Shown here in pieces: positions 53,301 through 61,331 of a DNA stretch of 64,000 nucleotides. Origin of the DNA: Flavobacterium sp. 5 (GTDB taxonomy: Bacteria > Bacteroidota > Bacteroidia > Flavobacteriales > Flavobacteriaceae); the NCBI RefSeq assembly GCF_002813295.1, contig NZ_PHUE01000001.1, forward strand, positions 4,278,001-4,342,000. The letters are read 5' to 3'. The translations under genes and the position numbers were made by a program. Position 1 is the stretch's first letter. Every line of letters begins with the position of its first letter. The notes below the pieces were generated by a model. That model was not told the origin of the DNA. It ran no database searches and saw only the letters and a list, made by a program, of their open reading frames with translations.

Positions 53301-53374
53301 AAAAAACCGCCCAAAATTATAAGGAAAATAATGGAACTCAGACCATTTTTATGTTTGACAAAAAAAGTATTCAT
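50333..53374 (-). CDS. RND efflux permease (second system)
   Basis: A 1013-residue RND inner-membrane transporter of normal family length. It shows TM1, the porter domains (SLFPEITFPKIKIIADAGQQ), TM4 with the proton-relay Asp pair (LGLIIDDAIVVVEQIHR) and the second half (LETGFLPEMDEGSIVLDYES). It is more HAE1/MMPL-AcrB-like than the CusA pump and lacks obvious Met clusters, so the substrate may be organic compounds or divalent metals. Its start overlaps the adaptor's stop by 4 bases (ATGA). Confidence 0.85.
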   Translation of the reverse strand: MNTFFVKHKNGLSSIIFLIILGGFFAYSKMQTSLFPEITFPKIKIIADAGQQPIDKMMITVTKPLENAIKKVQDLKTIRSTTSRGSCEISAFMDWKSDIDLSKTRIEAQINQIKNNLPPDTQITVEKMNPSILAVIGYAIEGKGKSAIELKKIANLTIKPFLSQIEGVSEIRIIGGKEKEYWLTLDFDKMTALGITPNAITQVMNETNFIKSNGYLADYRFLYLTITDAQVDKKDELENLVIRNNGKGIVTLKDIASVEIREAKEYIKVNANGKESVLVAVIKQPNSNLISLSSAMNDKVQDLKKILPSGISIKPFYEQARFVNDAVKSVTDSLLIGLFLAMIVAILFLKSVKASATILIIIPVTLGLTLIVLYLTGQTFNIMTLGAIAAALGLIIDDAIVVVEQIHRTHEEHPDEPTVILLQKAIHYLFPAMLGSSISTIVIFFPFVLMSGVAGSYFKVLTDTMIITLVCSFFVTWLLLPVVYLLLSKKEKIKTVTEKPSEIHEVKTQNWVAYFIERPIISIAFCVVLLLSIILIVPNLETGFLPEMDEGSIVLDYESPPGTSLEETDRMLNEVEKIIIQIPEVEAYSRRTGTQMGFFITEPNFGDYLIQLKKDRNKTSNDVIDEIRAKVEASQPALRIDFGQVIGDMLGDLMSSVAPIEVKIYGNNQAELHKIAKQVTAVVEKVKGTADVFDGIILAGPSINIKPNYSQLAQFGITPTNLQFQLQTALEGNVIGNLLENEQTIPIRLIYPYSEKRSLEDIKKLQLFLPTGQPVPITSLVDINLQKGVAEIERENLQTMSVVTGRLDNRDLGSVMQEIKTKVSNSIHLPSGYYIEYAGAYKEQQQSFKELLMILIASSLLVFGVILFLFRNFKVAIIIVLISVLGISGSYILLFLTGTALNVGSYTGIIMIVGIISENAIFTFLQFRETFMITGNVHQSLIYSISTRLRPKLMTALGAIIALLPLAIGIGTGSELHQPLAIAVIGGFIFAMPLLLVVLPSLLCFVFKNEKHL

Positions 53375-54294
53375 CTTGATTCGTTTTTAACAATTTTGAC
53401 TTTTATTGTATCTCCAACTCCATAATTACCCGTTAGCAGTATTTTATCTTTACTTGATAAATTCGGAGAAAGTATTCCTACTTTGTCTTCGGTTTCAATT
53501 CCTTTTTTTACAGGGACTTTTATAGCAGTGTTGTTGTTAATCATCTTCATTATCCAGAAATTGGTTTGAGTTTCATCACTCAAAACTGCTGCTTTAGGTA
53601 CTGAAATACTTTTAGAATCAGACGTTTTATTTGCCCGAACTTTTACAATTAAATTCTCTGGAATATCTTGTTTACCATTTATTTTCAAAATCACATTTTG
53701 CGTTTGCGAAGTGGCATCAACTGTAGGAGAAAATTTTTGCACTGTCGCCATTCTTGTAGAATTATCAGGTAAAACAACACTTAACTGCTGACCAACCGAA
53801 ATGTATTTTTTTAACTCAAAAGGCAAACTCAAAACGATTGCAAAACTTTTAGTATCATTTATAGTCACTAAAGCATCGCCATCCTGCACATAATCGCCTT
53901 GCTGCGCATTGACCATCGTCACAATTCCACTGGTGTTCGAAAGTACTTTAATTGCTCCGCCAAAGCCCAAAGTTGGATCTATTTTATTAATGGAATTCCC
54001 TAACACTTTGGCCTCACGTGATTTTATCGAAAATAATTCCTGACCATTGGCTACAAAATCATTGGTTGCCACATTTACAGAATTCAAATAGCCCGTTGTA
54101 TTGGCTTTAATGACATTTTTCACCAAATAAGTAGCCGTTGCATTTAGGTCGATATAACTTTGCAGATCTGTGGTATCAATTGAGGTTAAAGTTACCGGAA
54201 CGCGAACATCTGTTGGCGTTTCAACGGATGGATTATCTTTACAGGAAATAAAAAAAACTGTAATTAGTAGACAGATAGAAAATGTTTTTTTCAT
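53371..54294 (-). CDS. RND periplasmic adaptor lipoprotein (second system)
   Basis: A 307-residue adaptor. I start at 54294 (MKKTFSICLLITVFFISC), which gives a proper lipoprotein signal with lipobox FISC; an ATG four codons upstream (54306) overlaps the preceding gene and is less likely. Barrel-sandwich (IKANTTGYLNSVNVATNDFV) and beta-barrel segments follow; the alpha-hairpin is short. It couples the permease at 50333 to the TolC-like channel at 54299. It has no heavy-metal-binding module, unlike the adaptors of the copper island. Confidence 0.8.
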   Translation of the reverse strand: MKKTFSICLLITVFFISCKDNPSVETPTDVRVPVTLTSIDTTDLQSYIDLNATATYLVKNVIKANTTGYLNSVNVATNDFVANGQELFSIKSREAKVLGNSINKIDPTLGFGGAIKVLSNTSGIVTMVNAQQGDYVQDGDALVTINDTKSFAIVLSLPFELKKYISVGQQLSVVLPDNSTRMATVQKFSPTVDATSQTQNVILKINGKQDIPENLIVKVRANKTSDSKSISVPKAAVLSDETQTNFWIMKMINNNTAIKVPVKKGIETEDKVGILSPNLSSKDKILLTGNYGVGDTIKVKIVKNESR

Positions 54295-54298
54295 TATG

Positions 54299-55537
54299 TT
54301 AGTCATTAGAAATCCAATAATTGATTTCGTTAATAAGCAGCAGTTTGTTGATTCTGTTTTGGGAAACTAAATTATTGAGCGTTATAACATTTCCAATTGC
54401 AATAACAAAATCGGTGATTTGGGCATCACCGGAAAGCAATAATTTCTTGTCTGCTTCTATAAGTGCATCTGTTATTTGAAGTTGAGATTGCAATTGGTTT
54501 CCGGTATCCGCCGTTTGTTTCAATTTCTGATTAAGCATCAGCAATTGTTGTTGGTATTGCTTATTGAAATGACTTTTATAAGCCAAATTAGTGGCTATGG
54601 CCTGTTCGTTTTTTTGATGCTGCAATGATCTTTGATTTCCATCATAAATGGGAATTGATAAACCTAATCCAACACTAAACCCAAAATTCTTATAAGGCTG
54701 ATACTCAAAACTAGATAAATAACCCGCGTCGCCAAGCAAGGCCAATGTTGGCTTATATACGTTATCAATTAGCTTACTTTGATTGACAATTTTCAGACTA
54801 TCAACTTCAAATTGCTTGAAGAAAATAGTTTTTTCAGGACTTAAAATCGTTTTTAAGTTGATATCCGGTTTTGTCAAATTCACAAAAGTGGTATCGGTCT
54901 CGCCAGACAAATAATTCAGTATTCCTAAATCATTTTGATATTGTTGCTTGAGTTGCAAAACTTGTAATTCTTGTTGCTTTACCGTTGAAAGAAAAATTAA
55001 ATAATCGGTTTGCTTATAAATAGAATTTTGGGTTAACTTTTTCAGTGTATTAGCACCGTTATTCAGCAGTGTAATCATTTTTTGATTATAGACTATTTGT
55101 TCGGCGCTTCCGTAAGCTGTAATATATTGGTCGATGATTACTTTATTCAAATCTTTGAGAGCGATTCTTTTATTTAAAATCAAACTCTCTTTTAAAATTT
55201 TGAAGCTTTCCGCCTGTGAGTTTGCAATATTCTTACCAATTATTTTTTGATTAATCCCTACCAAACCAGATACGGATTGTCCATTAGTTATAGCGGTATC
55301 ATAACCATATCCGTTTATAACCGGAGCATAATTTGCATTTAGGTTTGCAGATATTTGAGGTTTATAGTTCGATCTGTTCAATAAACTATCTATAGCAGCA
55401 GATTTTATTTGGTTGTTGAAATCGGTAATTAAAGGCGAATTGGTTTGTGCCTTTTCAATAAAATAGTGTAAGTCTTTTTCTTGCGAAAAAGACCTGATAC
55501 TTAGCAAAACAAAAATGAGGCAAATCCTTAATTTCAT
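54299..55537 (-). CDS. TolC-family outer-membrane channel (second system)
   Basis: A 412-residue outer-membrane efflux protein starting at the ATG at 55537, which begins a clean signal peptide (MKLRICLIFVLLSIRSFSQ); in-frame ATGs further up would put extra residues before the signal and overlap the preceding gene. The mature protein is helical with TolC-like repeats (LINDFNNQIKSAAIDSLLNR-like; LQHQKNEQAIATNLAYKSHF). It ends 4 bases before the adaptor start I prefer. Confidence 0.8.
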   Translation of the reverse strand: MKLRICLIFVLLSIRSFSQEKDLHYFIEKAQTNSPLITDFNNQIKSAAIDSLLNRSNYKPQISANLNANYAPVINGYGYDTAITNGQSVSGLVGINQKIIGKNIANSQAESFKILKESLILNKRIALKDLNKVIIDQYITAYGSAEQIVYNQKMITLLNNGANTLKKLTQNSIYKQTDYLIFLSTVKQQELQVLQLKQQYQNDLGILNYLSGETDTTFVNLTKPDINLKTILSPEKTIFFKQFEVDSLKIVNQSKLIDNVYKPTLALLGDAGYLSSFEYQPYKNFGFSVGLGLSIPIYDGNQRSLQHQKNEQAIATNLAYKSHFNKQYQQQLLMLNQKLKQTADTGNQLQSQLQITDALIEADKKLLLSGDAQITDFVIAIGNVITLNNLVSQNRINKLLLINEINYWISND

Positions 55538-55565
55538 AGAATAAGTTTGCATAATTTTTTTAAAA

Positions 55566-56588
55566 CTATTTGGCATTATTTTCAACAACCAAAACCATAA
55601 AGGAATTAGGTATTAGACTTGCACGAGGCTGTGGATTCTCTTTTGTCGGTTCAGGTTTTATGCCAAAATCTGCAGTAGGCAAATACAATTGATTCGTAGT
55701 TTTGTTCAACGCAATTGTTCTAGCCCCTTTTTGAGTTTTTACTGTTTCAAGAACTGAAAAGGTATTCGCATTTTCTTCTTTTACAACTGTAATTGTTCCT
55801 TCGCCATTTGAACTAAAAATAAGTTTCTTTTCGGGATCAAATACAACACCATCACAACCTTCTCCAATGGGTAATGTTTTTATAATTTTCCCGTTTGATA
55901 GATTCACAATAACCATCAAATTATTGCTGCAAACCGAAAACAATCGGTTAGTTTTCAGATCTATTGCCAATCCGGAAGGCTCATCTCCCGGAGCAATACT
56001 CCAGGATGCTGTAACTTCTAATTTATTTGCGTCTATAGTTTTAATTTCGTTTTTATCTTCAATATTAACATAAATCAAACCTTTGGTGTCAGTTACCGAA
56101 AATTCAGGTTTGCCACCCAATGGAATAGTTTTTATAATCTTATTTGTATTAGCATCAATAACCGTTGCATCATTGCTTTTGGCATTGTAGGTTAACACTT
56201 TTTTAGAAAACTGATCATATAAAATTGCATCGGGTTTTTGGCCTTCGATAGCTACTTTATCGATTAATTTAAATGTTTTTAAATTGACAATGGTAACCGA
56301 ATTGTCTTTTCCGTTGCTGATAAATGCTTTGTTCAAATCATTGGCAATTGCAATGCCGTGAACTCCTTTGGTATCGGGAATTGTTGTTATGGTTTTATTG
56401 GATTTTAAATCGATAACATTGACAATGCTTCCGTGAGAAACAAATAAATGCTGATTCACCTGATCAACGGCCAGATAATCCCAGCCTTCATCACCTGAAA
56501 CATTTATTTTTTGTGATACTTTATACGTTTGGCTATAACTATTAGAGATAGAAACAATTATTAGTAATGATAATATTATTTTTTTCAT
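55566..56588 (-). CDS. YncE-like beta-propeller protein
   Basis: A 340-residue exported protein: signal peptide (about 1-19, SYSQ) and seven or so repeats of about 40 residues with YVTN-type motifs (HLFVSHGSIVNVIDLKSNKT; KAFISNGKDNSVTIVNLKTF; LIYVNIEDKNEIKTIDANKL). Such propellers are periplasmic and bind proteins, DNA or cofactors. It is the first gene of the operon with the TolC channel, adaptor and permease, so it may be a fourth component of this efflux system. No TTCAG box lies upstream. Confidence 0.75.
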   Translation of the reverse strand: MKKIILSLLIIVSISNSYSQTYKVSQKINVSGDEGWDYLAVDQVNQHLFVSHGSIVNVIDLKSNKTITTIPDTKGVHGIAIANDLNKAFISNGKDNSVTIVNLKTFKLIDKVAIEGQKPDAILYDQFSKKVLTYNAKSNDATVIDANTNKIIKTIPLGGKPEFSVTDTKGLIYVNIEDKNEIKTIDANKLEVTASWSIAPGDEPSGLAIDLKTNRLFSVCSNNLMVIVNLSNGKIIKTLPIGEGCDGVVFDPEKKLIFSSNGEGTITVVKEENANTFSVLETVKTQKGARTIALNKTTNQLYLPTADFGIKPEPTKENPQPRASLIPNSFMVLVVENNAK

Positions 56589-56741
56589 TTTAAAAAAATC
56601 AGAAGTTAATTATATTTAATTTTACACGAACGACTTATCATCCTATTTTAAATCTACTTAAAATGGAAACATTACTCTACTGTAGTTAGATGCAAGATCA
56701 ACTGTTTATGGGTATATTATTTCATTAAAAAAAAGGAAAAA

Positions 56742-57161
56742 TTATTCTTTTATGGACATGCCGTTTTCTTTAAAAGCAAGGCTTTTACTTTTCATGCCTT
56801 TTTTTAAATCTACTTCATAAATAGTTCCGTTTTTAGAAGTTTCAGTTTTGTCCGCCTCAACAATTTTCCAATCACTATATTTTGATTTTACAGATTCTAA
56901 AACTGCTTTTGGTAAATCGACAGCTTTAATCTCTCTTTCCGTTTCCAGCCAGGTTCCATAGTCTGAAAAATTAGCAGAAATCTTGTTTCCTTCAAAGGTG
57001 AATTCTGCTTCCCATTCTTTTGGACCTTCAACTCCCCAACACACTTTTGTTGCAGTAGGAAATTTTTTAGCGAAAGCTTTTTTTACTGAGTCCGGTGGAG
57101 TTTTTGCAAATGCACAACTGCAAACCAATACAATTGAGATAATCATTATTAATTTTTTCAT
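56742..57161 (-). CDS. Periplasmic PepSY-like protein
   Basis: A 139-residue exported protein starting at the ATG at 57161 (signal about 1-19, SCAFA). The mature part (VKKAFAKKFPTATKVCWGVE, EWEAEFTFEGNKISANFSDYG, YEVDLKKGMKSKSLAFKENG) matches the PepSY-like/DUF2874 domain of small Bacteroidota periplasmic proteins, often found beside two-component systems. It lies 66 bases downstream of the histidine kinase gene on the same strand, and that gap contains its own TTCAG-type box. A role in sensing or in damping the kinase is plausible but not shown. Confidence 0.75.
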   Translation of the reverse strand: MKKLIMIISIVLVCSCAFAKTPPDSVKKAFAKKFPTATKVCWGVEGPKEWEAEFTFEGNKISANFSDYGTWLETEREIKAVDLPKAVLESVKSKYSDWKIVEADKTETSKNGTIYEVDLKKGMKSKSLAFKENGMSIKE

Positions 57162-57188
57162 CGCTGTTAATTTTAAATTTATAATAAT

Positions 57189-57222
57189 CAAAGTTGCAAA
57201 CCGATTCTGTAGGAAGTTTGAA
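57189..57222 (-). promoter_or_regulatory. TTCAG-type tandem box before the PepSY-like gene
   Basis: On the - strand TTCAA begins at 57222 and TACAG at 57211 (11-bp period), then CTTTG ends at 57189, 22 bases after the start of the second box. Exactly the same layout as the boxes at 46831, 49380 and 59250, though with weaker matches. Confidence 0.6.
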
Positions 57223-57226
57223 TTTT

Positions 57227-58492
57227 TTAAAATTTAACGCTAAAGCTGTGTAATTGGTTCTCAAAAGTATACTTGATTTCCCATTGATTGATTTCGACAA
57301 TTTTTTTGATTATCGCAAGACCAAGGCCATTTCCTTGAGAGGAAGGATTTATTTTAGAAAAACGATTAAATAATTTCTCGATTGCCAATGGTGCAGATTG
57401 TCCTGTATTGAGGAATGTCAATTGGTTGTCTTGAGTGCGAATGATTATTTTTCCATTTTTCTTATTGTGCCGAATAGCATTCAAAAATAAATTATTGATT
57501 AACACTTCTGACAAGGCAGGATTTCCTTTAATGGTAAGGGCAGAGGTGAATTCGGTTATAATGCGGAGGTTTTTTGCTTCAGCCTGTTCCGTGAAAAAAT
57601 CCAGATGTCTTTCGATGTAATCATTTAAAATAATAGTGCTTTTTCCAAGGTATCTTTCGTTATCAATTTTAGAAAGCAACAAAAGGTTTTTGTTAAGTCT
57701 GTTAAGCCTGGAAACATCATTATTGAGTGAACTTACCACAGAAAGCTGTTCTTTATTCAGTTCCAATTGAAGCAAAGTGTCAATTTTGGTTTGAAACAGA
57801 GCTAACGGAGTTTGTAATTCATGTGCGGCATTTTCAACGAATTCTCTTTGGTTCTTATAAATGACTGTATTTTTTTCAATAAGTCTTTTAAGGCTATTAT
57901 TAAGTCGATCAAATTCATCGATATCGGTGGGTATAAAAAGGGGAGGATTACTTTTATCGATTTCAAAATCCTCTATTTGAATTAGTGTGTTATAAAAAGG
58001 TTTCCAAATTTTTGCAGCAGTTATTTTTGATATTCCAATGATTCCGATAAGCAGCATAATAATCATAAACAGAAATATAACTGCTACATTTATCACCATT
58101 CCTTCCATTTCGACAAGATTAATCTTTTCTGTATAAGTATATCGTTTGCCATTGATATCCACCGGTGCATAAAGTACACGAAATGGTTCTTTGTCATTAG
58201 CAATAGAATCAAATAACATTTTGTCAACAATGGAATCTTTATTTACTCCCATATCAGCAAAAATCATTATATTATGATTGTATTTATGCCAGGATTTAAT
58301 ATCTTTTTCTGTAAAATCGGCATGGATTTCTTTAACAAATGCGCCCTTGTGGAACTGCAATACTTCATCAGTTTCATGAATATAAAGCCTTTGGCTGATG
58401 AAATAAAATAGCGGTGCTGCTATTAACAGCGTAATAACAGCGAAGATAAGAAAGCTGCCAGTTGTTTTTTGAAGTAGTTTTTTATTACTCAT
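57227..58492 (-). CDS. Sensor histidine kinase
   Basis: A 421-residue membrane kinase: TM1 (about 12-32), a periplasmic sensor part (about 34-130), TM2 (about 132-153), the dimerisation and phosphoacceptor domain with AAHELQTPLALF (His224) and an ATPase domain with N-box NNLFLNAIRHN and G-boxes (GNGLGLAIIKKIV). Its start overlaps the stop of the response regulator gene by 8 bases, so both are co-expressed. The signal is unknown. The downstream PepSY-like periplasmic protein and the TTCAG genes nearby point to envelope stress or cation sensing. Confidence 0.88.
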   Translation of the reverse strand: MSNKKLLQKTTGSFLIFAVITLLIAAPLFYFISQRLYIHETDEVLQFHKGAFVKEIHADFTEKDIKSWHKYNHNIMIFADMGVNKDSIVDKMLFDSIANDKEPFRVLYAPVDINGKRYTYTEKINLVEMEGMVINVAVIFLFMIIMLLIGIIGISKITAAKIWKPFYNTLIQIEDFEIDKSNPPLFIPTDIDEFDRLNNSLKRLIEKNTVIYKNQREFVENAAHELQTPLALFQTKIDTLLQLELNKEQLSVVSSLNNDVSRLNRLNKNLLLLSKIDNERYLGKSTIILNDYIERHLDFFTEQAEAKNLRIITEFTSALTIKGNPALSEVLINNLFLNAIRHNKKNGKIIIRTQDNQLTFLNTGQSAPLAIEKLFNRFSKINPSSQGNGLGLAIIKKIVEINQWEIKYTFENQLHSFSVKF

Positions 58493-59162
58493 TTTCCCAT
58501 TTGTATCCTAAACCGTAAATTGTTTTTATATAGTCGCCACTTCCGGCAGCGTGGAGTTTCTTTTTTAGATTCTTTATATGGGCGTATATAAAATCATGAT
58601 TGTCAAGCATGTCAGCCATATCGCCGGAAAGATGTTCTGCTATTGCACCTTTGGATAAAACCTTATTATGGTTGCCAATTAAAAACAGCAGTAAATCTAT
58701 TTCTTTTTTGGTCAGATCCAGTTTTTGGTTATTGACAATTACTGTTTTAGATAAAATATCAACATTAATTTCATTGAAAATAATACTGTTATTTCCGTGA
58801 AAATTCTTGCGGCGGATGAGTGCCTGCATTCGGACTAAAAGTTCTGAAAGATGAAATGGTTTTGTCAGAAAATCATCTGCGCCAAGATTAAAACCTTCAA
58901 TGCGGGTGTCTAAAGTTTCTTTTGCTGATATAATGATAACACCTTCGGATTTGTTTTTGTTTTTTAATTCTCTCAAAATGTCAAATCCGTCGCCATCAGG
59001 AAGCATTAGATCCAACAATATACAATCGTAGTCATAATTCTCAATTTTTATAAGGGCTACGGCATAATTTTCAGCGGTTTCACAATGAATGCCATTAGTC
59101 TTAAAATAATTTTTAATACTTTGAGCAATTTCCTGCTCATCTTCTATAATTAGAATTTTCAT
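58485..59162 (-). CDS. OmpR-family response regulator
   Basis: A 225-residue regulator with a receiver domain (IIEDE acidic pocket, phosphoacceptor Asp51 in LLDLMLPDGDG, conserved Lys in FLTKPFHLSE) and a winged-helix OmpR/PhoB DNA-binding domain (LTKKEIDLLLFLIGN; IKTIYGLGYKW). Proteins of this type bind as dimers to direct repeats spaced by about 11 bp. That is the period of the TTCAG boxes in this window, and a divergent pair of such boxes lies directly upstream. It is the best candidate to be their activator. Confidence 0.9.
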   Translation of the reverse strand: MKILIIEDEQEIAQSIKNYFKTNGIHCETAENYAVALIKIENYDYDCILLDLMLPDGDGFDILRELKNKNKSEGVIIISAKETLDTRIEGFNLGADDFLTKPFHLSELLVRMQALIRRKNFHGNNSIIFNEINVDILSKTVIVNNQKLDLTKKEIDLLLFLIGNHNKVLSKGAIAEHLSGDMADMLDNHDFIYAHIKNLKKKLHAAGSGDYIKTIYGLGYKWENE

Positions 59163-59183
59163 AGTGCAATTTACAAATCAATT

Positions 59184-59199
59184 TTGAAGAAAAACTGAA
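59184..59199 (-). promoter_or_regulatory. TTCAG/TTCAA pair before the response-regulator gene
   Basis: On the - strand TTCAG starts at 59199 and TTCAA at 59188, an 11-bp period as in the other four boxes, about 22 bases before the regulator start. The properly spaced TTTG is missing (ATTG is one base off and almost at the start codon). It may be an autoregulatory site. Confidence 0.4.
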
Positions 59200-59249
59200 T
59201 ATTGTTATAAATGAAATGCTTTGTTTAAATGACTTTAAGAAATGCAAAT

Positions 59250-59283
59250 TCAGAAAGAATTCAGAATTGAAGGTTTCTTTTGC
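59250..59283 (+). promoter_or_regulatory. TTCAG tandem box before the LTA-synthase-like gene
   Basis: TTCAG at 59250 and 59261 (11-bp period, both extending to TTCAGAA), then TTTTG ending at 59283, 22 bases after the start of the second box. It lies in the divergent spacer between the response regulator and this gene. Confidence 0.65.
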
Positions 59284-59319
59284 AAGAAATTATAATGTCT
59301 TGCCAGATATTCCCCAAAT

Positions 59320-61251
59320 ATGAAAAAAATTCAGTTCACAAAACCTCTCATTAATTTTCTTTTAATCGGTTTGCTAATTCTTACTGTCAGTCGGTTTATT
59401 TTGTTTTTTTTCTTTAGAAACCGTGTTGTAGAAACCCAAGATTACGGTTATATTTTCCCTATTGGATTGCGGATGGATCTCATCGTTTTGTGCTACCTTC
59501 TTTTTTTGCCTTTGGCTTTAATTGCTTTGGTGCCAGATTCTTTTTTGAAGAAAATTCAAGGTTTTTTGACTGTATATTTCATTCTGTTTTTGACACTTAT
59601 TCTGTTTATGGAATTGTCAACGCTTGATTTTATTAATGAGTATGATACCAGACCTAACAAACTATTTATCGATTATCTGATTTATCCAAAGGAGGTTGTT
59701 GGAACATTATTGAAAAGTTATCTCTCGTCTATTTTTGTTACTGTAATTATCTTGGCGGGATTTGTTTATACTTTAATCCGTTACAGAAAACCGCTTTTTG
59801 GAATTAGAAATAACAATTATAAAACGAAGTTAGCACTGTTTCCTTTAGTTGCTTTTTTTGTGTTTTTTGGAGCAAGGTCCAGTCTTACTTCCAAACGGCC
59901 TGTTAATGCCAGTAATGCAATTTTTTCTACAGACCATCTTACTAATTCTCTTGGTTTAAATTCGTTTTACACCGTTGCTTTTGCTTTATATTCAATAAAA
60001 AATGAAAGTAATACAGAGAAAATGTACGGGAAAATGAATTATGCCGAAGCCATTTCGAGGGTGAAAAAATATATGGATGTAAAACCAAATGAGTATACAG
60101 ATGATTCTATTCCATTATTGCACATTCAAAAAACAAATAAGGTTATAAATAGACCTTACAATATTGTAATTATTTTAGAAGAAAGCTTAGGTGCAGAATA
60201 TGTAGGTTCATTAGGAGGATTACCATTGACGCCGGAATTTGACAAACTGACAAACGAAGGAACCTTATTTACCAATTTATTTTCAACAGGAACGCGCAGC
60301 GTACGTGGTATCGAGGCGGTTGTTACAGGTTTTTTGCCCTCTCCATCAGAAAGTGTCGTTAAACTTAACAATTCGCAAACCGATTTCTATACAATTGCGT
60401 CGTTGCTGAAACAAAAAGGATATGACACCAGTTTCATTTATGGCGGAATGGCCAATTTTGATAATATGGGTTCTTTTTTTAACGGGAATGGTTTCGATAA
60501 AATTATTGATGAGGATGATTTTGATCCAAATAAATCTGCATTTCACGGAACTTGGGGCTGGTCAGACGAAGATGTAATGACAAAAGCCAATAATTATTTT
60601 AAAAGTCTGGGCAATAAACCCTTTGTTTCTTTAGTATTTTCATCTTCCAATCACGAGCCTTTTGAATATCCGGAGGGAAGAATTACCCCTTACGATAAGC
60701 AAAAGAATACGGTAAATAATGCGATGAAATATGCTGATTATTCGATTGGCCAATTTTTTAAACAAGCAAAAAAAGAAAAATATTATAAGAATACTATTTT
60801 TCTTGTAATTGCCGATCATAATACCAGAACCTATGGAAAACATCTTGTACCTATACATAAATTTCATATTCCGGCTTTGATTATTGGTCCGGGAGTTCCA
60901 AAAGGAGGAAAATACAATAAACTCTGCAGCCAGATTGATATACAGCCCACCGTATTGAGTAGAATTGGAATGGATACCGAAACACCAATGTCAGGAAGAA
61001 ATTTGTTCGATTTATCTGATTCGTTTCAGGGACGTGCAATGATGCAATTTAATGATATTAATGCCTTCCGTGTGGGGAATGAAGTGGTTATTATGCAGCC
61101 AAATAAAAAACCTTTGCAATTTCATGTCGAAAATGACTCTATCTTTACGCCGAAAAAGCTTAATGAAGATTTGTCCAAAGATGCACTGGCTCATGTAATA
61201 ACCCCTTTCTATTTATACGAACAAAGAAAATACAGGCTTAAAAGTAAATAA
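59320..61251 (+). CDS. LTA-synthase-type sulfatase-family membrane protein
   Basis: A 643-residue protein with five membrane segments in the first 190 residues and an extracytoplasmic alkaline-phosphatase/sulfatase-like domain. Key residues of the LtaS type are visible: metal-ligand region ILEES (Glu287/Glu288), the catalytic Thr325 in GTRSVRG and Asp499-His500 in ADHNTRTYG. Gram-positive relatives polymerise glycerol phosphate; in Gram-negative bacteria, related enzymes transfer phosphoglycerol or phosphoethanolamine to glycans or lipids. The substrate here is not known. A TTCAG box precedes it, suggesting control by the adjacent two-component system together with the PAP2 phosphatase. Confidence 0.8.
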   Translation: MKKIQFTKPLINFLLIGLLILTVSRFILFFFFRNRVVETQDYGYIFPIGLRMDLIVLCYLLFLPLALIALVPDSFLKKIQGFLTVYFILFLTLILFMELSTLDFINEYDTRPNKLFIDYLIYPKEVVGTLLKSYLSSIFVTVIILAGFVYTLIRYRKPLFGIRNNNYKTKLALFPLVAFFVFFGARSSLTSKRPVNASNAIFSTDHLTNSLGLNSFYTVAFALYSIKNESNTEKMYGKMNYAEAISRVKKYMDVKPNEYTDDSIPLLHIQKTNKVINRPYNIVIILEESLGAEYVGSLGGLPLTPEFDKLTNEGTLFTNLFSTGTRSVRGIEAVVTGFLPSPSESVVKLNNSQTDFYTIASLLKQKGYDTSFIYGGMANFDNMGSFFNGNGFDKIIDEDDFDPNKSAFHGTWGWSDEDVMTKANNYFKSLGNKPFVSLVFSSSNHEPFEYPEGRITPYDKQKNTVNNAMKYADYSIGQFFKQAKKEKYYKNTIFLVIADHNTRTYGKHLVPIHKFHIPALIIGPGVPKGGKYNKLCSQIDIQPTVLSRIGMDTETPMSGRNLFDLSDSFQGRAMMQFNDINAFRVGNEVVIMQPNKKPLQFHVENDSIFTPKKLNEDLSKDALAHVITPFYLYEQRKYRLKSK

Positions 61252-61331
61252 GTCCAGCCTTTTTTCTCTTTGTAAAAAGAATTTTCGCTTAGTTACTATT
61301 ATAAAACAGCATCAATAGACAAAATAATTTG

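Noticed and set aside
56589..56741. TTCAG box before the beta-propeller/RND operon
   Set aside because: I looked for the 11-bp tandem box on the - strand and found none, so this operon is not included in the proposed regulon.
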